Positions 11,801 to 28,428 of a DNA stretch of 64,000 bases are shown here, piece by piece (within the stretch, counting starts at the first letter, position 1; every line of letters begins with the position of its first letter). Origin of the DNA: Paraphysoderma sedebokerense (taxonomy: Eukaryota; Blastocladiomycota; Physodermatomycetes; Physodermatales; Physodermataceae). A program made the translations under genes and the position numbers. Location: the NCBI GenBank assembly GCA_025602915.1, contig JAHLJZ010000005.1, positions 248,001-312,000 on the forward strand. Direction: 5' to 3'. The notes beneath the pieces are model-generated. The model was not told the origin of the DNA. It ran no database searches and worked only from the letters and a program-made list of their open reading frames with translations.

Positions 11801-13898
11801 TCTAGTAATGATCTGTTTTTTATTCTTTCAAGCTGAATTAGCAAGGGTACTGATTCGTTCAATTCGTAATAGTGCCATCCAATTACGATTCTTTGCTAAC
11901 GACATATGCCCACAATGGATACCGAGTGATTGCGGTGGCTGCGAAAAAGCTTGTCGGGTTAAGCCTTTTAAAAGCACAAAAGTTGAAACGGTAAGTCTGA
12001 AATCTACTTCATACGTTGGCCGACTTTGCTGACAAAGGCTTTGTTTTATTAGACATCAAGTTGAAAGCGATTTGACTTTCCTTGGGTTCATCATCTTCGA
12101 AAATAAACTCAAGCCAGGAACGCAATCAGCCATTTTCACTCTGTGTGCTGCAAGAATCCGTCAGACTATGTGTACAGGTGATAATGTTCTGACGGCAATC
12201 AGCGTAGCTAGAGAATGTGGGATGGTATCACAGAAAGACGTTGTTTTTGTCCCGCGGTTCGTCGAGGGTATATGTGACAATTGACTTCTTGTCGTCAGGG
12301 TCGGCGATTAGTTGCAGTCGCCTAACTAATCCATGCACCGGTAGGCTCGAGTGCGATTGCCGACGCCAAATTACTCTGGGAGTCTGTTGACGATCAGCGG
12401 ATACAATTAGATCCATTCAGCTTCAAACCGTTACCCATTTTCGATACAGCCATGTCGAGAGAAATCGCTCCAAGGGATGTCATAGCCGACTATCACCTGG
12501 CCGTTACTGGCGACGTGTTTGGCTGGATGGTCGAGAATGCCCCGCAGGATTCACTTAGAAGGGTATTTTATATATTATTTAATTAGCACAAAATAGCGCA
12601 ATGTAAACGGTATCTGATCTTCACGTTTAGATGTTGTACAAAGGACAAATTTTTGCTCGAATGTCACCCGATCAGAAGCAGGAACTCGTTGAGGTGAGTT
12701 TGTAAGTGAACCAACGTATTTGTTGTGAAACAACTGATTTTTTGTGTTTTCTTGCTGTAGAAATACCAAGATTTAGGTTACTGTGTTGGCTTCTGCGGGG
12801 ATGGCGCTAATGATTGCGGCGCTTTGAAAGCTGCTGACGTCGGATTATCATTGAGTGAAGCAGAGGCTTCTGTAGCTGCGCCGTTCACTAGCAAGTCTGT
12901 CGACATTCATTGCGTTTTAGATTTAATACGGTAATTTCATTTGGAATTTTCTGATGGTATTTGTCATCTAATTTTTGATATTAGTGAAGGCCGGGCCGCC
13001 CTTGTTACCAGTTTCAGCTGCTTTAAGTACATGGCATTGTACAGCTTTATTCAATTTACTACTGTCACTCTACTCTATACCTTTGCCAGCAATCTGGGCG
13101 ATTTTCAATTCTTGTATATCGACCTATATCTAATTCTTCCTCTCGCCGTCTTTAGTAAGTTGGTATATCCTTCATCCAATTTCAACTTTCCATTAAACAA
13201 TATTTTTTAGTGGGACGAGCAAGAGCATACCATAGCATAGTTCCGAAACGACCAACAGCTAATTTAATGTCCAAGAAAGTTCTTACGTCCTTAATTGGTC
13301 AAATTTTGCTACAGATAGTGTTCCAATTAGTTTTGTTTTTTTCCATAAGGAGGCAGCCGTGGTACCAACCGCCCAGTGTGGACGTCGATAGAAAAGATGT
13401 CGATTGCTTCGAAAATACTGTACTTTTCATGCTCACCAGCTTTCAGTACATCATTATGGCAATCGTTTTCAGTGTAGGACCGCCATATCGCGCCAGTATG
13501 TTCTCAAACGGTACGTTGATCCGTCTTAAGGTTATCTCTGGGTTGCTGGTTTGACAATTATGAATTTATTTGCCACAGTTCTTTTCATCCTTACAACCGC
13601 ACTTCTCATTATGAGTTCTGCTGTGGTTGTACTGGCTCCATTCAATTGGTTAGGTCACTTGTTAGAGTTGTACGATATCCCGTCAGATTTTCGGTGGCTT
13701 ATACTCGGGTTGTGCTTCACAAACTTTGTGGCGTCGTGGACGTGTGAAAATTATTTGTTCCCCTTTGTTGCATCTATGATAACGAGACTTATCAAAGTTG
13801 CGCGTCTCTGGAACGAGAATCAATATCGGCCCTTGAATGATGGACGGAAAAAAAAGAAAGTATGGAAACAAGTTGCAGAAGATATGAAATCGTGGTGA
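8877..13898 (+). CDS. P5B-type ATPase (ATP13A2 / Ypk9 family), vacuolar/lysosomal cation-polyamine pump
   Basis: A P-type ATPase of the P5B group, whose animal member ATP13A2 exports polyamines from lysosomes and whose yeast member is vacuolar Ypk9. After an acidic N-terminus come [19 protein letters not shown] and the P5 membrane helix pair. The A domain has LVPGDIIEI and [10 protein letters not shown]. The substrate-site motif is PPALPAT (P5B-like; P5A has PPELPME). The phosphorylation loop is [15 protein letters not shown] at about 11200-11240. The hinge is [19 protein letters not shown] near 12795. Six C-terminal helices follow. Splicing was set by frame and homology: introns include 9274-9343, 10400-10457 (restores SQWRYVPS), 11805-11872, one starting at 11991, and 13511-13578. 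The last joins the helix at FSN/VLFILTT and gives the same spacing as human ATP13A2. Stop at 13896-13898. Confidence 0.92.
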
Positions 13899-14079
13899 AA
13901 CTGTATAATAGTTCTGGTTATTTTGAATCCTGTAAAAATATGTGCGAATGAATGTAACACCAACCCTGTGCCTTTTCATAATTCCACGTGAGTAAACAAG
14001 TTAATGAGCTTTAAGGGAATAATGGTACGTGTGTTGGCTAGACGTAATTTCGGGATAATCAGAGGATAAAGACGAGGCC

Positions 14080-19264
<5,185 letters not shown>

Positions 19265-19493
19265 GAGCAGATTATCACTATAAAGATTAACTTTTTCAAA
19301 TGAGTGTAATTCCAATAATTATAACAATGCAGATGTAAAAAAAATAATAAATAACATTGTAATCTACATGCGACTATCAAGGAATTGCGATAGCAACCAC
19401 CGCCGCTGTTCCTACATTCAGCAATGGCTTCGTACAATAAATTTAATCGACACTTATTTCTCAAACCTATCCGCGAAATTACACATTCTACGT

Positions 19494-22400
19494 TTAAATT
19501 ATGTCTGCGACAAAGAAAAACAAGTAGCCTGAACTCTTCCTGGCATTATTCAACTCATGGATGTTGCCTAACGACGTAACCATAGAGTCGTCGTAGCAAA
19601 ACCATTTCCGTTCTTTCTCGTTGTAAACGTCACAAACATAATGTCCTTCATTCAGATGAAAAGCGAAGACAAATTGAGTCAGTATTGAACGAAAGAATTT
19701 TGAAATGCAGGACATTTCATACCGCTTTTGTATCCGGATCCTTTGTGACTTACAACCGTTTTCAACCGGTACTTAACCTGCTGCAGATCATTTCCATTCT
19801 TAATAGTCGATGCTAGGAGAATTAATTGAATCAAACAATGGCCCATAGGCAAGACTTAGAATCGATTCACGATTATTCGGAGCAGCTGAATTAAAACTTA
19901 CGCAAGTTGGAGGCGATGGGATTGTTTTCTGATTTAACCGACGAAGAAACATTGAGGATTTTGGGCAGTTGGACTTTATCGGAACACCATTTCGCTAAGG
20001 ATTGTCAAAATTTGCATTTAGTCAATCAAAGGTCACAATAAAGCACAGAGGGAATATTGGAATTACTCACTCAGGTCCACAGTCGTCGGGATCGGAATGT
20101 CGTCTTCCCTCTTCTCGACTTTATTCGTGTCCAGATCCATGATAAATCGTTTGAGGTGTAGAACTAATATCCTGGGCAAATTTGTAATTTCGTTATGTAT
20201 AGTCGCAGTGGAGGATTTACAGCCGGATGTTCCACAGTTGTACTCGACTTTCGTTTTCTGAAAGTAATTTTGTAGTATTGATTCTAACTTAAAATAACTA
20301 TCGGTGTCATTGCAATGCCATGCATTATTTGAAATAAGTAATGTCAGTAATAACGTACTTAAGTTTCAGTCGCAACGGCAAATATCAAATATCAAATGAT
20401 AAAAATACGATATACCTAAGCGTTTCCAAGCAATTTTTATGCACATCTGGTAAATCCAAAGACCAATCCCTAAAATTTTCCTTCGCGGTAGAGACATATC
20501 CGCATTCATCACACTTGATTACCCGCTTTATCTCTGATTGAAAGTTGATGTCTATTGGATTCTGGTACTATAGGTTAATTTGACTGTAACATTGTTGACA
20601 ATTATAACACAATGTTTGCAATATATGAACGTACTAAAGCAGAGCCGTGAGTAGCGTCCTCCATCTTCGAAGGACTACAATTTTCTGGTTCAGTCAGTAC
20701 CAACGGATGGACGACGGATCCCAAGTCCTTATGCAAGAATTCCAGACATTCGCAAAGAAATTCCTGGGCGTCCTGAGTCCCCGCCGTATGTCAGTTTACG
20801 TTTCTCTGCGATCGGACCATGCTGAATTCACTAACCTCCTGATTTCCATTTTTGAGCTGTGTCGATAATTTAGAAATACAATCTACAATTTGAGTTGGAC
20901 TCAGGACGGAATGTGGATGTTGCAACCTCTTTCTGAATACGTTTACGAAGGAGCTATGTGTATAAGACGACACAGAAATCAGGAATGATTAAATAAAAGA
21001 CAATATTAAAAAATGACTCAAAAGTATTACCGATAGAGTGATCCCTCGGGTATGTCAGAATTAATGAAAGTGGGATCCATCAGATCGTGGGAAAAAGCGG
21101 GAATATTCAAAAGCGATTGTATAATCGCGTTTAAATAGCATGTATTTCCAAGATTCCTGAGCCTAAGAATTGGGTGAATAATGTAGAAATTCGGACACAA
21201 TGAAAATAGGACTCACCCTTCAAATCTCGTTCCGGACTTGTCTTTAAATGTCACTGAACGCTGAAAGAGAGGTTTCTGCAGCGAGTTGCTTGTGAAAGTA
21301 TTTTTGGGGAGTCGTGTTGGTGTGTTATTCACTGGGTATCGAAGATTTATTAAGTTGAAGGGTAAGACAAGAGAAATCCCTGATCATTAAGAAGCAGAGC
21401 GGCCCACCTGAGTTAGAGACGGCTTTTGCTTCGTTCAGAATGGACAATGCATTCCTTGAATTGTTTCCATAATCTGCAATTGTGGGCGTTGGAGTACCTT
21501 GCGTTGACTAAATAATAGTGTTAACGATTATTGGGATCGACGACCAATGATAGGAAATAAGTCGGAAATCAACCGAATCGCTCACCCGGACCTTCCTTCG
21601 CAAAGAATGGATTGTGTTATTGTGCGACGCTGAAGGGCTTGTATCAGTATAATTACGATGACGTTGTAAATCGGGTGCATTTTCAATTTCATTATTCGAA
21701 TCTGACTGGTCTGCGGGCCGTTTTCTTTTGATGTAATTAGACGGATGATAAGCTGCCTTTTGGATTCGTTTTCTTTCTGACTCTTTGTTCATAATAGCAT
21801 CTTCACCAGAATGCTTTAAAAGAGGACGTTTGTGTGTCGAAGAGGTCGATGTTTCTGTAGGGTTTACATAGGGAGCGGGATCCTGGGTCTTTTTTGAACC
21901 GGTTGACGATACCAACTGACCGTCCCCACCATTGGCATATACTGATAATGAAATATTCCATATATTGGTCAGATGTAATTTGACTCAAGTCAGAAATTAA
22001 GTGCGGCGTAACTATAAATGTGAGATTTATCAAAGGAGGTTACATACAAGTGCGTGGTTCTTTAAGTAAGCGGGACAGGCCATGAAGATACTGAGAACCA
22101 AGAATGTAGAGCGTAAGAGCGGGCTTGCGGATACACACAGTAATTTTTACTTCTTCCTTGCCGTCTTTCACAAATACTTTGTATATGTTGCTTGAATTTT
22201 CAAGGCTTTCGTCGTACAGCTGGATGAAAATCGGTTAAGATCAGGAGCACTTCAAGCGAAACGAAGTGTTGAGCACTTGCCAAGATCGGTTTTATGTTGG
22301 TATCGGTGAGGAGGGTGAGTTTGCTGTCTAGAAACGAAAGATGTAAACGAGCGAAATATGGTTCTGAAGATTTCAGTAGGAGCTCTGATTTTAGTTCTAG

Positions 22401-22503
22401 CATTACCGTTTCTGACGAGCGAAAGCGTTACATCGTTGTGGTTCTTCTTTTTTCCACCCATGAGTTCAACCGCGACTAAACGTGCAAAGAATTCTGTCCT
22501 CAT
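19494..22503 (-). CDS. USP37/USP29-like ubiquitin-specific protease
   Basis: A cysteine deubiquitinase of the USP class (C19). The Cys box, RLRNLGNTCYLNAIIQSLL, lies at about 21105-21165, and the His box, SGHYVCDVYNEKERKWFCYD, at about 19590-19720, split by an intron after KTVVSHKGSGYKS. The ending SGYLFFFV is like the SGYIFFYM of USP37/26/29. The N-terminal exon, from Met at 22503 (MRTEFFARLVAVELMGGKKK), leads into a beta-rich segment (SKLTLLTDTN, IYKVFVKDGKEEVKITVCI, LTLYILGSQYLHGL) that could correspond to the PH-like domain of USP37. One intron in this part appears to use a GC donor (near 22283). The middle (about 21500-21900) is Ser/Lys-rich linker. USP37 stabilises cyclin A and replication factors in animals; substrates here are unknown. 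Confidence 0.75.
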
Positions 22504-22963
22504 CGTAAATTCCGAGAGAAATTAAGAATGCGAGTCAGTATTACAATGAAGGGTGGTCGACTAATCCCTATGCCGTATGTGATGCGATGTGAACTTTTGT
22601 TTTGGAATGGTCGCGTCCTCTTTGCTCGTCCCGCCGCCGTTCTTTTGCTGCTCATTCGAGAGTTGATGTATCATCCATGGTGGACTTAAAAGACATCCTG
22701 CTGTACATGAACCTGACAAGTATACCGTGAGGATACTGCTCCTAGTCTCCCCGTTCGAATGTCCTATTCATGGTATGTATGACCGCCGCTGTAGATTACC
22801 CGAACAACTTTCCAATGTGTCAAGATTTCCCGATATATAATCCATAGCTGAAGTATCTTTCCATATCAAAAAAAAAGAAAAGCTAATTTTTCATTAAATC
22901 CATATTTACATGTGACTTGTTATACAGCGAATCATGAAGAATGAAGGTTGAACATTCCTCACA
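22504..22963. other. Spacer between two minus-strand genes
   Basis: It contains the upstream region of the USP37-like gene and the 3' region of PDCD7, both read leftward. Nothing else is recognisable; a poly-A run lies near 22868-22880. Confidence 0.4.
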
Positions 22964-24588
22964 TCAAGTATGCTTCACTATATAGCGCGCCCAAATCTGA
23001 TTCGCTGGCGCTACAGGTTCAATCAAGGCAGGCGGTATCCTGCTTCCTCCAAGAGTACCTGGTGCAACAATATGTGCATCCCACCCCCGTCTATACATTC
23101 GGCAATATTCGTCAAAAAAGAACTCATAAAAGAGGTAACAATACACATACCTCATAGTAACTAAACATTGGATGTCCAACTCTGCTTGATGATAAAAAGT
23201 ATACATCTCCTTATCAACCCTTAATGTCTCGCCGTCCAATTCCAGTTCTACAGTAGGCGTATTTAATTCCGTCGCCCTCTTATCTTCTTGTTCAGCGCAA
23301 GAATTATTGGCGTTGCATGAAACGCCAGTTGAAATTTTCTCAGCAAAGTGTTTTTCAACAGCTGCTTCTCTTTCCTTATGACGTAAATCTGATTGAAGTC
23401 GTTCTACAGTTTGAAAGGTAACCTGCCTCTGAGATTCCAGAACAGACTTCACCTCCTGAAATTCTCGCTCAAATCTGTCGTCTTCTTCCAAATCAGATTG
23501 ACCTGAGTATACAAGCATCCATGCGACAAGTCAACAACTGAAATAAGACTCCCTGACTTGGCAAAATCATACCCTCCCTCTTTAATGTAGAACGTCTAAG
23601 CTGCCTCAATTTCGCAAGCTTTTCCACTCTCGTTAGAGCCTCCGCAATCTGACTTTCTTCGGCTTTTAAATTCTTGATTTGCAACTTTAGCTTCTTCTTC
23701 GCAGATTCTTCCTGTAAATATTAAGTCAATCGCCTGTTGAAGTCAGCAATTCAAAGCAATCGTTTAATAAGAGTACCTCTTTCCGCTTCTCATCCTTCTT
23801 CAACCAATCCCTCCTCCATTCATCAATCTGTTGGTGTAGGTTTGCACGTCTATTCCTTTGGCCGTCCCGTATCTTCAGTGTTGTCATTTTCTTTCTTCGT
23901 TCCCAATCCTACTGTAAAATTTAATATTGTGATTCATTTGTGATTTCCAAGTTGGGTTCACACCTTATGTCGCAGACGCTTCTTCAACTTTAAGCTCGCT
24001 CGCTCTAAGTCTCTGCGATCGTCAATTGAAGAAATGAATTGATATAAACGGTTCTAAACAATTGGTTTCGTCAGTATATCGTATATCAATGTACAGAATG
24101 AATATATCCAGCCCTTAACGTCAGCACAGTCGTAAACAAACCTCAATCCGTTCGAGCTCATGCACTTCCTCGTTCCATTTCTCGTCGGATATTTTATTCA
24201 TATTGAGTTTTAATTGAAGCGCTAACGCTTTGTATTTCTCTTCCAAGTTCAAAATCTGACGACACTTCGACCGAAGTTCGCTCACACAGACCCCGCTTGT
24301 GGTCGATAGAGAAGAGTCCGACCCTGTAATAACATCTCGCTTGAAAAAACTATTAATCCATTCTTGATCTTCCGAAATATTGCTCTCTTCAAATTTGGTT
24401 TTATTCTGATTATTGATTAATGTGTCTCGTTGTTCGCTCTGAAAGAAGCTGAATGGCTGAGGCCCAACCAACGAATCGCTCCCATGACTAAGAAATGGAA
24501 CTATATTTGGAGAAAAGTAACACTGTGATTGCAGCGGAGGATTGTGTGGGAATTGAAAATGGTAATTGTGGTATTGATAAGGATTCAT
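22964..24588 (-). CDS. PDCD7: PDCD7 homologue, U11/U12 di-snRNP 59K protein (minor spliceosome)
   Basis: The human protein is the 59K subunit of the U11/U12 di-snRNP, which recognises U12-type introns. The Met at 24588 starts a Pro/Gln/Tyr-rich N-terminus (MNPYQYHNYHFQFPHNPPLQ), as in PDCD7. It is followed by EDQEWINSFF and a long charged coiled coil spread over several exons (RRDLERASLKLKKRLRHK near 23990; IDEWRRDWLKKDEKRKE near 23790-23830; EALTRVEKLAKLRQLRRS near 23590-23650, matching human LDILRALEKLRKLRK). The diagnostic C-terminus is MYTFYHQAELDIQCLVTMR, then, after a short intron, RGWDAHIVAPGTLGGSRIPP and IEPVAPANQIWARYIV. This matches the family's 'AEHSLxxLIxIRxxWDQYLVPxxxxGxxxPxGWVLPxxPSNxIWA'. 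The stop is at 22964-22966. The gene looks intact. Confidence 0.88.
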
Positions 24589-24963
24589 AATATGGGCGGG
24601 CACAGAGCGTAAAGACGAGTGTGGACTTCGGCGCTGGAGACTGCGCGATCCGCAAAACTCAGACGACAATAGAAAATTTCGCTGTTTCTGTTTCTTTCAA
24701 TCGTTGTTGTATATATACAATCTCGCACATTCTGCGACGACAGTTTTCAACATTATCGGAAGAGCCAAATATCGAAGGCACTTCAATAGACCAATGACAA
24801 GAAATTTGAATGACGTCACTTGGAATTTGAGCTTTATAGGGACCTCGACCCTCCATCCTATTTCATTTTTCATTTTTTGGTCTAACCTATGACTGATATC
24901 AGAGATCTTACAATTCATATTTCAATAACGTATAGGTAGTCCTTACACATCTAAAATGCATTA
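24589..24963. promoter_or_regulatory. Divergent spacer upstream of PDCD7 and a small plus-strand gene
   Basis: The 375 bp between the PDCD7 start and the first ATG of the next gene should hold both promoters. Open frames here carry no recognisable protein. TATA-like TATATATA lies near 24710-24717, about 125 bp upstream of the PDCD7 start codon, but this may be coincidence. Confidence 0.3.
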
Positions 24964-25380
24964 ATGATATTTGTCTCACTACTTTCCCCTACTGAACCAC
25001 TCGTAAGTCCTTCCTGAGGAGGTATCCAGGAATTTGATGCCGCTCGTGAGGCCATCATGCAGATATTCCCACACGCTGCCGTACTTCCCAACCCATCCTA
25101 CTCTACTTCGACTGTCTTAATCAAATTAGTTTCGCTTAAGGGTACCTCCTCACCGAATGACAGGCTAGCAAAACAGGTTGTGTTGTTCCGATGCCCCCAA
25201 CGAAGATTATTCCGAAAATACCCTGAATGGAGGCGGGAAACGCAGGATGAAATTAAGGAGGTGGTGGAACGGAAAGTGAGAAAGGTGATTGATGCCATCG
25301 AAAAGTCAGCAATAAGAGAAAATAAGGATAAGTCGAAAGAGAGATATGGCCCCAAGGGAAGTAGCACAAATGAGGAATAG
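24964..25380 (+). CDS. Small basic protein of unknown function
   Basis: No family recognised. The clear coding part runs from about 25030 to the stop at 25378-25380, and reads EFDAAREAIMQIFPHAAVLP at its start, then a charged helical tail (WRRETQDEIKEVVERKVRKV) and a Lys/Glu-rich end. An in-frame stop lies just upstream at 25015-25017. Either translation starts at the ATG at 25057, or the short exon 24964-25002 (MIFVSLLSPTEPL) is joined through a 27-nt GT-AG intron (25003-25029), which keeps the frame and removes the stop. I drew the longer model because the AREA helix upstream of 25057 looks protein-like. Sized like a small mitochondrial ribosomal or similar accessory protein, but that is a guess. 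Confidence 0.5.
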
Positions 25381-26052
25381 GGAAATTGTCGTCTTTTGAA
25401 GACAGATTGGTAAAATTTTTGTCCAATCGTGTCGGAATGTACATCGATGACAAATAAACCCTACAAATAATGGTTTACACACAAGGGTTTGGAATTATAC
25501 GCCAACCTCAAGTGAAACCGATCCAAATAAAGTGCATATTAACTGTAGCCACTCGCTAAATTTGTCCTTTTGGGCCTCTTATCACAATAATGGGAACTTT
25601 GCGAAGTAAAGCGCTTTGATGGGTTGAAGCACCCAAGGATAAAGTAAGTTTAGCATATCTATGACACCACTTCCGTGTTACAGACGAAGCCCTTTGGCAT
25701 GAACGACTAAGAGCCGAAGTTTATGTTCATGGGTACTCAGAGCGGCTTGTTAGACGGAAAACGGAATACTTTTCTCTTCTACTCTCTCTGATTCTTCACG
25801 ACACCAATCTGCGTAATAAATCATGCTTGTAAGATCCAAGAACATCTTGGATTGAGTAGGTCTTTAATTTTGTACTATGGATCGCGGTTGATTCGACCTA
25901 CCTGATTGTATATGTGAACTTTCCGCGAGTAAGTCATTGATGAGTTGAAGCGCCCGAGGCCAATTATGTAGTGGTCTATGGTGATAACCGAGATATGAGT
26001 GAATTATATCAACTAGATCTATGGCTTAACCAGTGATCGGTTAGGTTATTTC

Positions 26053-26400
26053 TTCAATACAAAATATAATGAATTTGCCAAGAAATATAACCAAATGTAA
26101 ATATGAATCAAAAATAAAATAACTAGCGACCACTACAATTAAAAGAAAGTTACCTTCAATACAAAATATAATAAATCCGTACAGAAGACATCCTCCTTTG
26201 GAATATACTTATACCATCACACATCACACTAATGTATACCGACATTATTACTACCCAAACGCAATATCAGGGTATGTTTACCAAATACACTAATTACTCC
26301 TCTTACTCTCCTGAAAATGGTCCATTTTCCCTTGAACCATCAAACACCCCTATGAGGATCATTCTCTACTACACTCAGCAAATTTTCACGACAACGCCTG
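26053..26400. repeat. Direct repeat, copy A
   Basis: The unit begins with CTTCAATACAAAATATAAT, which recurs about 100 nt later (near 26152) ahead of a block ending GAAGACATCCT, then continues with a diverged, pyrimidine-rich tail (CAAATACACTAATTACTC). The same order is found about 1.1 kb to the right in copy B. The pair could be fossil LTRs, terminal parts of another element or a simple duplication. No target-site duplication or coding domain between them was found. Confidence 0.65.
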
Positions 26401-26899
26401 ACATTTTACAACGAAATTTTTGGATCAGACCCTGACAAAACCCGCGCTTCTTCCCCACAGCAATGTTTGAACAATTGATGAGTTGATATAAATACAATAG
26501 CAGTCTGGATTGATACCAATTCTGATTGACATGAAAGATACTAAAAGAGACCTCGTTAAAGATACCCCATCGAAATAAAAAAGCCTTCACAAATGGAAGT
26601 GGACCATTAGAGATATTAACGCCGTATCTTGTGATATTTCACTATTTATCCCAGAGTTGCCAAGACGAGACAGATTTTCCGTGAAGGAAAAGCGATGAAC
26701 GATGAATTCAATGTGACTGTGAGTAAGAACAGTGATCAGAATATCGCTTGTTTCGCATGAAATTTTACCTGACTCGACCATGTTCAATAAGGCTATTAAA
26801 GGCAACATGAGTGATGTCGTCTTTACGTGCACTAAATTTTTCGGCGTCCATAAAGTCCGCATGAAGTCCTGTTGTCGCGAAGAAGAATATTAAAGAGAT

Positions 26900-26919
26900 C
26901 AATTCCTTACGGGGGATAT
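26900..26919. repeat. 20-nt inverted repeat, left arm
   Basis: CAATTCCTTACGGGGGATAT is the exact reverse complement of 30711-30730 (ATATCCCCCGTAAGGAATTG), 3.8 kb away. The flanks are similar only in places. It may mark the ends of an old element that spanned most of the island. Confidence 0.65.
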
Positions 26920-27146
26920 CGGTCTCTTCGTAGAATCAGCTGCTCCTTCAGATTATCCTTTAAGTCGTGCTCTCTCTTCATGTATTTTCAAGTATTCAAA
27001 GTTCCAATGTCGAGACTATGTTTAGCACAATCAGTGGCTTCTATCCAACCGTACTGGTCTCCGAATATTGTCGCGAGGACGGTTTGTTAGGGGATATAAA
27101 ATCTTACTAAAAGACTTTATTTAAGGCAGTTACCGGGATTGGTAGG

Positions 27147-27500
27147 CTTCAATACAAAATATAATAAATTCGTGTTAAATATAAATAAATATAAATATAA
27201 ATCCACTAATAAAATATCCCTCAATCAACAGAATAATAAATAGAAAGTTACCTTCAATACAAAATATAATAAATTCGTACTGAAGACATCCTACATCCTA
27301 CTACAGAATACTTATACTATTCATCACCACGTAAATGTTTACCAACTTCCGTTTCCGGGTATGTCTACCAAATATATTAGTTACTCATCCAAGCAGCCTG
27401 AAAATTACCCAACTTCTTTCTAATCTGTCAAACATCTCTATAGATTCTAGAGTCGAGCTCTCTCTTTTCTACTCTCAGTGATTCTTCATGATAAGGAATT
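27147..27500. repeat. Direct repeat, copy B
   Basis: The partner of copy A. CTTCAATACAAAATATAAT occurs at its start and again near 27252, followed by AAATTCGTACTGAAGACATC. The best-conserved 51 nt are 27242-27292 against 26144-26194; the rest is more diverged, with small length differences. Confidence 0.65.
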
Positions 27501-28032
27501 AGAGAGGAATAGTCATATGATTCTTCACGACAATATATGATATCATATCACCAGAACTAATCGACATTGAGTTATTTGATGATTACAAAGCCGCGAAGTG
27601 GTGAAGTATTCGTTTAGTATAATGTGTAGATGTGACCGAATTATCAATCATAAATTTCTGCCTTCCCACCCCACATAAGGAACACCAATTGTGATGGATA
27701 ACAATGGTCGATAAAGATCAACAAAAGCCAGCGGAAAATGAGGGAAAGTTTCAGTAACCGCACTTAAGCCGTAGAAGTTTATTGAGGATGAGTAAAAAGG
27801 GACCTTTCGTAAGGAAAGAAGATTAATGAGAACTGTTTTTGAAATCAATTTTATTGTTGGAATTCCTGGAAACAAATGCGAATGTAGGAAGCGAAAAGAA
27901 TTAGGGTCAATTCGATGCTCCTTTCATATAATGGTGATTAATGGTGAGATGTGAGTAACAAGGTGGTAAGAGCAGTTTATTTCATGAACGAGCATCGCAA
28001 ATCTAATTAACGATGAGCAGTTTATTATATAA

Positions 28033-28062
28033 TTCGCCACTTCGTGGCTCGTATAATCACCA
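28033..28062. repeat. Left arm of a 30-nt perfect inverted repeat containing a GCCAC-GAA-GTGGC hairpin
   Basis: This stretch is the exact reverse complement of 29678-29707. Its core, GCCACTTCGTGGC, can fold on itself (5-bp stem, 3-nt loop) and is followed by TCGTATAATCACCA. Related but imperfect copies occur near 28395-28445 and 29945-29980. Confidence 0.8.
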
Positions 28063-28406
28063 TTAACTGATCATACCAAATTTTGTTCACTGTGCGTCTC
28101 GTGTCAATGGAATCAAAGAGGTATCCTAGAACAGAATATGTAATCGATACATCAGGCGTATCGTCAACGGACTTTTCATGGCGACATCGGTAATAAATAT
28201 AGATTTCTGGATGTCACAGCAATACCATTTGTTCTGTAATCACTAAAAAAAGTTTCCTTGAGGTCTCGCAAATCATTAAATGCGATAAGATGGAAAATGC
28301 TGAAGAGACTTCAGCTTTATTTCTATGCCGATGTAATTATACATCGATGTTTCGTTTATTTCCTAAACTGCAGGATGGAAAATTTTGTTATATAATTCAC
28401 TCACTT

Positions 28407-28428
28407 CTCGTATAATCGAGATGTATAC
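28407..28428. repeat. Inverted copy of the ATACGAG repeat (22 nt)
   Basis: This is the exact reverse complement of 29708-29729 (GTATACATCTCGATTATACG plus AG). It is followed by an imperfect hairpin, GGCCACTACGTGGC, at 28431-28444. So the 30-nt and 22-nt units sit next to each other on the right side (29678-29729) but are split by about 350 bp on the left. Confidence 0.7.

Larger units (their letters stand above)
25381..28032. other. Gene-poor repeat island, left part
   Basis: An AT-rich stretch with no supportable gene. All open frames are short and lack family signatures. It contains the direct repeat pair described separately (26053-26400 and 27147-27500). A further partial copy of that repeat's 3' part lies near 25775-25815 (CTTCTACTCTCTCTGATTCT against CTACTCTCAGTGATTCTTCA near 27470). 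It also holds one arm of a long-range inverted repeat (26900-26919). Confidence 0.55.

Noticed and set aside
13511-13530. A 20-nt GT...AG stretch that, if removed, would restore the ATPase frame (micro-intron).
   Set aside because: The same donor with the acceptor at 13577-13578 gives a normal 68-nt intron, also in frame, and reproduces the helix spacing of human ATP13A2 (FSN to Pro about 20 residues). The regular intron is the better model.
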